Source: a bacterium (GTDB lineage: Bacteria; ARS69). From it: a stretch of 5,609 nucleotides of DNA. Shown here piece after piece: positions 1 to 4,576 of this stretch (positions are counted from its first letter, which is position 1; each line of letters opens with the position of its first letter). The stretch lies in assembly GCA_025774865.1 (NCBI GenBank), contig JALGZO010000581.1:1-5609 (forward strand), written 5' to 3'. The position numbers were made by a program, and so were the translations under genes. The notes under the pieces are model-generated. The model was not told the DNA's origin, did no database searches, and saw only the letters and a program-made list of their open reading frames with translations.

Positions 1-591
1 ATCAAGCGGATCTATCTCTTCGAGGAGATCGCGGACGAGTTCACCGACAAGCTACTCGGCAAGGTCGCGAAGCTCACCGTCGGACCGGGCACGGAAGACG
101 GAGTCCGGCTGGGCCCCCTTCACTCCGCGGCCCAGCGAACGGAAATCGAAGAGCAAGTCGAAGACGCCGTCGCGAAGGGCGCGGAGATCCTCGCGGGCGG
201 GGAGCGCCCGGACGGGGACAAGTACGCGACCGGACACTTCTACCGACCGACGGTGCTCGCCGGCGTCTCTCCCGAGGCGCGGATGTATCGAGAAGAGGTG
301 TTCGGTCCGGCTCTGCCTCTCTACCGGGTGAGCAACTTCGACGAAGCTCTCGAGCGCGCCAACGACTCGATCTTTGGACTCGGTTCCTCGATCTGGACCC
401 GAGATCTCGACGCCGCTACGCGTGCCGCCGAAAGGCTCGAGGCGGGCTACACTTGGATCAACTCGATCACCAAGATCTATGACGAGCTGCCGTTCGGCGG
501 CTTCAAGCAGTCGGGACTCGGACACGAGCACGGGATCGAGGCGCTCGAGTGCTACCAGCAATCGAAGTCGGTGGTCGTCGCCGCGGGCTGA
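1..591 (+). CDS. Aldehyde dehydrogenase family protein, C-terminal part (5' end outside window)
   Basis: This is the C-terminal 196 residues of an NAD(P)+-dependent aldehyde dehydrogenase, a cytoplasmic enzyme oxidising an aldehyde to a carboxylate. The frame is open from base 1 and ends in TGA. Visible family landmarks, in window residue numbers, are the IKRIYLFEEI segment (1-10) that normally follows the catalytic-cysteine region, a VGPG...GPL segment around 27-40, and EEVFGP at 88-93. E89 there aligns with the Glu that binds the nicotinamide ribose (Glu399 in ALDH2). WINS (153-156) and PFGGFKQSG (164-172) follow, then the usual C-terminal oligomerisation strand ending KSVVVAAG. The catalytic Cys and most of the NAD-binding fold lie upstream of the window. 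The substrate cannot be decided from this part; the C-terminus looks like the betaine-aldehyde/general ALDH group. No downstream gene is closely coupled, as 223 bases separate it from the next start. Confidence 0.95.
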   Translation: MKRIYLFEEIADEFTDKLLGKVAKLTVGPGTEDGVRLGPLHSAAQRTEIEEQVEDAVAKGAEILAGGERPDGDKYATGHFYRPTVLAGVSPEARMYREEVFGPALPLYRVSNFDEALERANDSIFGLGSSIWTRDLDAATRAAERLEAGYTWINSITKIYDELPFGGFKQSGLGHEHGIEALECYQQSKSVVVAAG

Positions 592-620
592 GATTCCAGG
601 CGCCGACCGCAGGGCCGGCC

Positions 621-647
621 CCGGAATCTAGGGTTCCTGGCTCTTTC
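621..647 (+). terminator. Weak terminator candidate after the aldehyde dehydrogenase gene
   Basis: CCGGAA at 621-626 can pair with TTCC plus GG at 634-640, with one bulged T and a loop of about seven bases. A pyrimidine-rich CTCTTTC stretch follows. The stem is short and the tract is not a clean U run, so this is only a possible end of the upstream transcript. A 10-bp palindrome GGGCCGGCCC lies just before it at 612-621. Confidence 0.22.
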
Positions 648-740
648 TTCGGCAAAAGCCGCCCCCCGCGAACATCCCTGACTCCTGGCTAAAACCCCCC
701 CGGTGCCGCACCGGAGATTCCCGAAAGAATTTCCTCAAAT

Positions 741-800
741 ACGCCCCTCGACCTGTCGAACGGGGAAGCGATGCATCTCCCCGGCCAGCCGCTTCGGGGA
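741..800 (+). promoter_or_regulatory. Structured 5' leader of the small barrel gene (alternative hairpins, 17-nt phase)
   Basis: Four complementary G/C blocks begin at 744 (CCCC, followed by TCGA), 761 (CGGGGA), 778 (TCCCCG) and 795 (CGGGGA), each exactly 17 nt after the last. Block 1 can pair with block 2: CCCCTCGA at 744-751 against TCGA plus GGGG at 756-765, with a 2-nt bulge. Block 2 pairs perfectly with block 3 (6 bp), and block 3 pairs perfectly with block 4 (6 bp). The 3:4 hairpin ends 2 nt before the Shine-Dalgarno at 803, so the 2:3 and 3:4 pairings are mutually exclusive and could affect ribosome access. A regulatory role is inference; in GC-rich DNA short arms also arise by chance. 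Confidence 0.35.
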
Positions 801-814
801 TCAAGGAGGAAAGA

Positions 815-1429
815 ATGTTTCGGTCCATTGTTCTGATTCTGGCTGTGACGCTGCTCGCCATGCCCGTGCTCGCGGGCGACCTGCAGGCCGGCGTGAAGGG
901 TGGCGTCAATCTTTCCAACACGCGTACCGACATCGATGGTGCCGCCGACACGAAGTCCCGCACGGGAATGTCGATCGGCGGGTTCGTGGGCGTTCCCGTG
1001 AACGAGATGTTCTCCATTCAGCCGGAGGCTCTCTTCTCGATGAAGGGCTCCAAGGATGACGCGGACCCCGAGGAGACCCTCAAGCTCAACTACATCGAGA
1101 TCCCGGTCCTGGCGAAGGTCTCTCTGCTTCCGGAAGCGCCGGCCCATCCGTCGCTCTTCCTCGGCCCGGCCCTCGGCATCAACATTTCCGCCGAGACGCA
1201 GGTTCAGGATGCGGACGCAGTCGACGTCAAGGACGCCGTCAAGACCACTGACTTCGGTCTCGTGTTCGGCGGCGGCCTCGACATGCCCGTGGGTGCCGGC
1301 ACCCAGAGCATCGGCCTGGACGTCCGCTACACGCTGGGCCTGAGTTCGTGGGTCGACGCCGACCCGGACCCCGGTTTCAGCATCAAGAACGGTGCCCTCT
1401 CGCTGATGGGGACGTTCCGCTTCCTCTAG
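815..1429 (+). CDS. Small outer-membrane beta-barrel protein (PorT / OMP_b-brl_2 type)
   Basis: This is a predicted outer-membrane protein of 204 residues. The start is fixed by AAGGAGG at 803-809, 5 nt before ATG. Residues 1-20 form a Sec signal peptide (positive R3, hydrophobic core, VLA before G21). The mature part is alternating amphipathic strands in the order typical of the PorT/OMP_b-brl family: AGVKGGVNLS (25-34), a GGFVGVPVNEMFSIQPE segment with the usual 'IQPE' turn, the signature LNYIEIP (91-97), GPALGINI (from 117), and a final strand ending GTFRFL at the C-terminus, which suits recognition by the BAM machinery. The usual family length is about 180-230 residues. Function within the family is mostly unknown; PorT itself belongs to type IX secretion in Bacteroidota, but the fold is far more widespread and no secretion genes are visible here. 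It looks monocistronic, with a structured leader upstream and a strong terminator directly after. Confidence 0.9.
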   Translation: MFRSIVLILAVTLLAMPVLAGDLQAGVKGGVNLSNTRTDIDGAADTKSRTGMSIGGFVGVPVNEMFSIQPEALFSMKGSKDDADPEETLKLNYIEIPVLAKVSLLPEAPAHPSLFLGPALGINISAETQVQDADAVDVKDAVKTTDFGLVFGGGLDMPVGAGTQSIGLDVRYTLGLSSWVDADPDPGFSIKNGALSLMGTFRFL

Positions 1430-1453
1430 GCGGTTCCTTCCATCGAGAGTCTC

Positions 1454-1491
1454 GAGCCCGGGAGCGAAATCCGCTCCCGGGCTCTTTTTTT
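1454..1491 (+). terminator. Strong intrinsic terminator of the small barrel gene
   Basis: A perfect 13-bp stem, GAGCCCGGGAGCG (1454-1466) against CGCTCCCGGGCTC (1472-1484), has a 5-nt loop AAATC and is followed at once by seven T (1485-1491). It begins 25 nt after the stop codon. There is no T run in the other direction, so it should act on plus-strand transcripts only. Confidence 0.93.
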
Positions 1492-1524
1492 GCAAAAATC
1501 TGCGACAAAGCAATTTGCGTCGAC

Positions 1525-1544
1525 TTCATCCTATCCTGGATGAA
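1525..1544. repeat. Inverted repeat TTCATCC / GGATGAA
   Basis: Perfect 7-bp arms TTCATCC (1525-1531) and GGATGAA (1538-1544) are separated by TATCCT. It lies in the least GC-rich stretch of the window, between the terminator and the 18-bp palindrome. It could be an operator half-site pair or a chance repeat; no partner elsewhere in the window was seen. Confidence 0.4.
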
Positions 1545-1569
1545 CTGCGTCCTCTCACCGAGAATCGGA

Positions 1570-1587
1570 CAGAATTCGCGAATTCTG
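1570..1587. promoter_or_regulatory. 18-bp perfect palindrome, possible operator
   Basis: CAGAATTCGCGAATTCTG reads the same on both strands with no mismatch and no spacer. It is noncoding, relatively AT-rich for this genome and about 280 bases before the next secure start codon. Perfect dyads of this length are typical of binding sites for dimeric regulators, but I cannot match it to a known regulator. It is far from the downstream gene, and closer to the end of the possible small minus-strand frame (1623). Confidence 0.4.
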
Positions 1588-1621
1588 CTGCTTTCAGCTC
1601 AGCATCCGAAAGATTTTCGCC

Positions 1622-1648
1622 TTTACAGGACCCGAGGGTTCAGATAAA
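1622..1648 (+). promoter_or_regulatory. Weak sigma70-like promoter candidate upstream of the 360-residue protein gene
   Basis: TTTACA at 1622-1627 is a 5/6 match to the -35 box, and GATAAA at 1643-1648 is a 4/6 match to the -10 box. The 15-nt spacer is shorter than ideal. It would give a leader of about 210 nt before the ATG at 1869. It overlaps the end of the possible minus-strand frame at 1623-1754, so at most one reading may be meaningful. Confidence 0.22.
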
Positions 1649-1754
1649 TCTGCCCGGCGCGGGTGAAGAGTAGCCCGTGCACCTCGGAGGCCATGGCTCC
1701 GCGGAGGCGCCCGACCGCGCGGCGGGCGCCGTCCAGGCGCGACAGGAGCTCCAT
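1623..1754 (-). CDS. Possible 43-residue protein or 3' remnant of a decayed gene
   Basis: A short frame runs from ATG at 1754 to TAA at 1623. By hand count, GC at codon positions 1/2/3 is 34/43, 21/43 and 38/43, the skew expected of real coding DNA in a high-GC genome. The peptide starts MELLSRLDGARRAVGRLRGA, which could form an amphipathic basic helix, and ends GQIYLNPRVL. There is no Shine-Dalgarno before the ATG. The frame is open for a further 32 codons upstream, back to a TGA, but that part has much weaker periodicity and no alternative start codon. It could be a small gene, the tail of an eroded gene, or chance. I do not recognise a family. An 8-bp inverted repeat (GGCGCCCG 1706-1713, CGGGCGCC 1723-1730) lies inside it. 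Confidence 0.25.
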   Translation of the reverse strand: MELLSRLDGARRAVGRLRGAMASEVHGLLFTRAGQIYLNPRVL

Positions 1755-1798
1755 GGCCGGGGTGGTGTGGGTGCGTGGATCCGATTCCTCGCCCCCGT

Positions 1799-1817
1799 CA
1801 GACCGAGGCGAGGTCTG
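1799..1817 (+). repeat. Leader hairpin CAGACC / GGTCTG
   Basis: Perfect 6-bp arms CAGACC (1799-1804) and GGTCTG (1812-1817) enclose a 7-nt loop, about 40 nt before the Shine-Dalgarno of the next gene. It may be a simple 5' leader hairpin. Nothing else in 1755-1855 looks like a gene or a clear promoter. Confidence 0.25.
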
Positions 1818-1868
1818 GGTTCTCGGATGGGCCGGGGGCCAACGGACTCAGGATGAAGGAGCAGATCA

Positions 1869-2951
1869 ATGAAACGGACCATGCTGGCCCTGCTTCTCAC
1901 CACCTTCGTGGTGATGCTGGCGGTGCCTTCGACCAGCCTGGCCGGGGTCGCTCGAGTTCGGGCCCTGGCGGGCGGAGACGCTCGGCTTCTGCCGAATGAC
2001 GACGGGACCATCCAGCCCTTCCCCAACCGGCTGAACGAGCACCAGCGGATCGTGATCCACAACATCAGCCCCAACGGGCATCCGGACTACGATCTCTCCT
2101 CGGATCCATTCATGGACTTCGAGGATGCGGAATCGTGGCTGGAGGCAAGCTGGGAGGCGATGGGTGGCACGGCCCAGGTCGGGCTGAACCGCCCCACCTC
2201 GTCGAGCTTTCAGCAGGCCTTTGTGGCCGGTCCTGACGAGGGAGCCCGGAGCATGATCGACCTGGGCTACGCGAACGACAGCTGGGGCGCGATCGGCAAC
2301 TTCGGAATCAACTCGCTCGAGGGTAGATCCCCCAACTGGTTTTTCGAGGGGACGTTCGGAACGGAGATCGGCACGGGACAGGAGCTGGCGGCCTTTTTCG
2401 GGTTCAACGAGCTCTCGGGAGCGGGCAAGACCTTCGACATCGGCGTGAACGGCCGGAAGCAGCGAGACGGCGGGTTCTTCAACCATGGCGTCACTACCAT
2501 CGCGTACGCGAACGCGAACCCGGATGTCGGGGACTCCCAGAACGCTTTCGTCATCGACGCGACCGGACTTCACTACGGAGAAGGTCAGTTCGCGAGCGGG
2601 CTGACGACGCTCGTGGGCGTCGGGATCTCGTACGAGAACGTGAGCGGAGGCGGTGTCAGTCAGAACTTCGTCGGGTTCCCCAACGTGACGGCCGGCGCCG
2701 AGTACGAGGTGGTCTCGTGGCTCGACATCTCGGGCAACGTGACCCGGGACTTCCTCATCGCGTTCGGGGACGCCGGCGACGCGGCCTTCACGGGCTCGGC
2801 CACGGCCACCATGGGGGCGAACGCGCACTGGGGTCAGTTCCGGCTGGAGGCGGTCGTGATCAACTCGTTCTTCGAGGACGGTCCCGACTTCATCGGTGGC
2901 AGCGGCGACGGCATCTCGAGCTTCATCTCCGCCAGCTACTGGCTCAACTGA
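1869..2951 (+). CDS. Secreted protein of unassigned family, probable outer-membrane beta-barrel
   Basis: A 360-residue protein with a clear start: AAGGAG at 1856-1861, 7 nt before ATG. Residues 1-25 are a Sec signal peptide (KR, long hydrophobic core, SLA before G26). Just after the cleavage site, RVRALAGGDARLLPNDD (29-45) leads into a PFPNRL segment (50-55). This order (R..ALGG, then DD, then a P/N-rich turn) recalls the mature N-termini of some outer-membrane transporters and PorV/FadL-like barrels, where a GG...DD...NP motif is common. The rest is Gly, Asn, Phe and aromatic rich with alternating strands such as AQVGLN, WGAIGNFGIN, FEGTFGTEIG, LTTLVGVGISYENV and FRLEAVVINSFF. It ends SASYWLN, without a terminal Phe. 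No catalytic motif or cysteine was noticed. I cannot name a family. It is monocistronic by context, between a long noncoding region and a terminator. Confidence 0.88.
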   Translation: MKRTMLALLLTTFVVMLAVPSTSLAGVARVRALAGGDARLLPNDDGTIQPFPNRLNEHQRIVIHNISPNGHPDYDLSSDPFMDFEDAESWLEASWEAMGGTAQVGLNRPTSSSFQQAFVAGPDEGARSMIDLGYANDSWGAIGNFGINSLEGRSPNWFFEGTFGTEIGTGQELAAFFGFNELSGAGKTFDIGVNGRKQRDGGFFNHGVTTIAYANANPDVGDSQNAFVIDATGLHYGEGQFASGLTTLVGVGISYENVSGGGVSQNFVGFPNVTAGAEYEVVSWLDISGNVTRDFLIAFGDAGDAAFTGSATATMGANAHWGQFRLEAVVINSFFEDGPDFIGGSGDGISSFISASYWLN

Positions 2952-2959
2952 GGAACTCG

Positions 2960-2984
2960 GCTCCGGAACCGACCGGAGCATTTT
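2960..2984 (+). terminator. First hairpin after the 360-residue protein gene
   Basis: GCTCCGG (2960-2966) pairs perfectly with CCGGAGC (2973-2979) around AACCGA, followed by A and four T (2981-2984). It starts 8 nt after the stop codon. It is weaker than the hairpin that follows and probably works with it as a tandem terminator. Confidence 0.5.
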
Positions 2985-2988
2985 GCCT

Positions 2989-3020
2989 AAAGGCCCCCCG
3001 CTCCGGCGGGGGGCCTTTTT
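2989..3020 (+). terminator. Strong intrinsic terminator between convergent genes
   Basis: AAAGGCCCCCCGC (2989-3001) pairs perfectly over 13 bp with GCGGGGGGCCTTT (3006-3018) around a TCCG loop, and the T tract runs to 3020. On the minus strand the stem ends in TTT but then reads AGGCAAAA, so termination of the convergent porin gene (stop at 3047) is plausible but should be less efficient. Confidence 0.9.
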
Positions 3021-3046
3021 CGTGACCCGAAGGGCCGGCGAGCCGG

Positions 3047-4294
3047 TCAGAACACGAAGCCGGCTCCCACGCGAAGCGGGTCCGCCGTGGCGCCTCCCGT
3101 GTCGGGACTCTCGAGCGTGAGATCCGCCTTCACGACCACGGAGGGATCCGGCTTCCATTCCAGTCCGAACGTGACGAGGCTCCCGTTCAGGCTCTCGTCG
3201 CGGGCAAAACCGTCTGGCACGACCCGCTGTAGCTCCAGGGTCTCCCAACGGGCCCAGGGGGCCAGAGACATCCCCCCGGGCAATCCGAGGAGCCCAGCGG
3301 CGTCCCAGGCGACCTCGAGGTACCATCCGAGCTGGCTCTCGGGGATCGCCGGGCTGGCGCCTCCCGAGATCTCCCCCGCCCCTTCGATCGAGGTCCCGGC
3401 GACGAGTGCTCGCCCGGTCCATCCGCCGTGGCGCAGCTCCAGGTGACCCTCGGCGAGCGTCGTGGTGACCTTCGTCTCCATCCCATCGAAGGTCCGCCCC
3501 TGGTCCGCCCCGCCGGCGAACACCGAGCCTCCCACCGAGACTGGGGCGGCCGCCTGAACGTCGACGGCCAGGACGCCGGCGACGTCCTCCCACCGGGCCC
3601 GGTTGCCCTTCTGGCGGCCACCCCGTACGCCAGTCTCGTCGAAGCCTGCCGCGTCGAGCCCGTTGACGACGTACAGCTTGTAGGAGACTCGATCGTCGAG
3701 CGCGCCGTGCAGGCCCGCGCCGAGCTCGCGCCACGTCGTCGGGATGAGAACCCGCTCGACCACGGGCCGGAAGTTGCCGCGATAGAACGGCGGCTCGTGC
3801 ATCTCGTTCACGAAACCCATCGGAACGAGGAGATTGCCCGCCCGGACGTTGACCTCGTTCCGGATCAGAAAATCGAGGTAGCTGAACTCGACCGAAACGG
3901 ACCCCGCCCGGCCGTCCTGATTCGCGGAGGTGGTCGCGTGCTCGAACTCGATCTCCGTATTCATGAGGACCCGAGCGGAGAACTTGTAGCCGACGTACGT
4001 GATGAACCGCAGGAAATCGGCCGTACGGACCGATTCGGCGCCCCCCGTCGGGGCGGCGAGGTAGAACTCCCCGTACCCGCCGAGCGACAGACCCGACGTC
4101 TTGGAATAGACCTTGCTGGCGGCCGGCCCGAGGCCTCCGAAGCTCTCCAGCTCCGCATCCGACTCGGGGATCGCGATCTGCTCCTTCAGCCGGCGCACTT
4201 CCTCCGCCAGCACGTCCACTCGGTCCTCCAGCGGATCGGCGCCCGCGCTCGAGGCCAGCACCGCGGCCCCGATCAGGGTGACCAACTCTCTCAT
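3047..4294 (-). CDS. Outer-membrane porin with N-terminal coiled coil (OprO/P-like)
   Basis: A 415-residue predicted porin letting small solutes cross the outer membrane. Residues 1-19 are a signal peptide ending AGA before D20. Hydrophobic residues L22, V26, L29, V33, L36 and I40 follow perfect 4-3-4-3-4 spacing, an N-terminal coiled coil that in many porins supports trimer assembly in the periplasm. The barrel begins near LGGYGEFYL (71-79). It carries the hallmarks of this porin group: EIEFEHA (114-120), AGNLLVPMGFVNEMHEPPF (152-170), IPTTWRELGAG (184-194) and YKLYVVNG (205-212). Near the end come GLEWKPDPSVVVKADL (377-392) and a terminal AGFVF with the Phe expected for BAM recognition. Length suits the OprO/P-like families. 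The solute is unknown; phosphate selectivity should not be assumed. It is convergent with the upstream gene and divergent from the sugar dehydrogenase gene, so it is transcribed alone. Confidence 0.88.
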   Translation of the reverse strand: MRELVTLIGAAVLASSAGADPLEDRVDVLAEEVRRLKEQIAIPESDAELESFGGLGPAASKVYSKTSGLSLGGYGEFYLAAPTGGAESVRTADFLRFITYVGYKFSARVLMNTEIEFEHATTSANQDGRAGSVSVEFSYLDFLIRNEVNVRAGNLLVPMGFVNEMHEPPFYRGNFRPVVERVLIPTTWRELGAGLHGALDDRVSYKLYVVNGLDAAGFDETGVRGGRQKGNRARWEDVAGVLAVDVQAAAPVSVGGSVFAGGADQGRTFDGMETKVTTTLAEGHLELRHGGWTGRALVAGTSIEGAGEISGGASPAIPESQLGWYLEVAWDAAGLLGLPGGMSLAPWARWETLELQRVVPDGFARDESLNGSLVTFGLEWKPDPSVVVKADLTLESPDTGGATADPLRVGAGFVF

Positions 4295-4300
4295 TCGATT

Positions 4301-4306
4301 CCTCCT
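4301..4306 (-). promoter_or_regulatory. Shine-Dalgarno that decides the porin start
   Basis: AGGAGG on the minus strand lies 6 nt before the ATG at 4294. The frame is open further upstream to a TTG at 4345, but that codon overlaps the -10 box of the best promoter candidate and has no Shine-Dalgarno. ATG 4294 also places the signal peptide at the very N-terminus. Confidence 0.85.
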
Positions 4307-4343
4307 CGTGGGGTCGGGCCAGGCCCGGGCGTGGTGACCACCC

Positions 4344-4372
4344 AAGATACCTGCGGTTTCGCTCGCTGTAAA
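4344..4372 (-). promoter_or_regulatory. Sigma70-type promoter candidate of the porin gene
   Basis: On the minus strand, TTTACA (4372-4367, 5/6 to the -35 consensus) and TATCTT (4349-4344, 4/6 to the -10 consensus) are separated by exactly 17 nt. The predicted start of transcription gives a leader of about 40 nt before the ATG at 4294. This is the best promoter match seen in the window. Confidence 0.5.
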
Positions 4373-4434
4373 GCAAGCTAAACACTATTGAGTGAGGTGT
4401 CCACGCGGTCGCTGCGATCCCGCGAGAGGCTCGA

Positions 4435-4470
4435 GCTCCGTCCGAGGAGCGTCAGAACTTCGTGCTCCTT
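4435..4470 (+). repeat. Competing short inverted repeats in the divergent region
   Basis: GCTCC (4435-4439), GGAGC (4446-4450) and GCTCC (4464-4468) allow the middle block to pair with either neighbour. The second pairing extends to AGGAGC / GCTCCT and is followed by TTTCTT. Arms are short. They lie before the candidate start of the sugar dehydrogenase transcript, so they may be DNA elements or chance. Confidence 0.2.
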
Positions 4471-4488
4471 TCTTGCGCCCGTGGCGTC

Positions 4489-4497
4489 TGGTACGAT
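4489..4497 (+). promoter_or_regulatory. Extended -10 promoter candidate of the sugar dehydrogenase gene
   Basis: TGG followed by TACGAT (4492-4497, 4/6 to the -10 consensus) makes an extended -10 box 79 nt before the ATG. There is no convincing -35 box at the right distance; TTGCGC at 4473-4478 is only 13 nt away. Support is therefore modest. Confidence 0.3.
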
Positions 4498-4514
4498 ACC
4501 GAGGCGATCGTCCC

Positions 4515-4530
4515 GGCGGCTTGCGCCGCC
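4515..4530 (+). repeat. GC hairpin in the leader of the sugar dehydrogenase gene
   Basis: GGCGGC (4515-4520) pairs perfectly with GCCGCC (4525-4530) around a TTGC loop, followed by CTTCTT. It lies 46 nt before the start codon. It could be a leader hairpin that weakly terminates or protects the transcript; the pyrimidine tract is not a clean U run. Confidence 0.3.
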
Positions 4531-4576
4531 CTTCTTGCTGTCCCGCGCTGCTACCGTCTCCGTCGGGAGGAATTTC

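Noticed and set aside
700-714. CCGGTG / CACCGG hairpin as a terminator
   Set aside because: The 6-bp stem with a 3-nt loop is real but no T tract follows on either strand.
689-1513. Minus-strand open frame of 274 codons opposite the small barrel gene
   Set aside because: It crosses the strong terminator and has no Shine-Dalgarno or family motif; the plus-strand barrel explains the coding signal.
1663-1872. 69-codon plus-strand frame before the 360-residue gene
   Set aside because: No Shine-Dalgarno, arginine and proline-rich product, and it overlaps the start of the real gene; the minus-strand frame at 1623-1754 has better periodicity.
3428-4381. Plus-strand open frame of 317 codons opposite the porin
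   Set aside because: The porin frame has a signal peptide, coiled coil and family motifs; this frame has none and its product looks like reverse-complement porin codons.
1866-4385. Very long minus-strand open frame (839 codons) running across the 360-residue gene and the porin gene
   Set aside because: It is antisense to a well-supported gene and out of frame with the porin gene. Its product is arginine, glycine and proline rich with low-complexity runs, typical of shadow frames in GC-rich DNA.
4360-4392. Possible Pho box upstream of the porin, considered because the porin resembles OprO/P
   Set aside because: CTGTAAAGCAA followed by GCTAAACACTA gives only a loose 11-nt repeat and does not match the PhoB consensus well.
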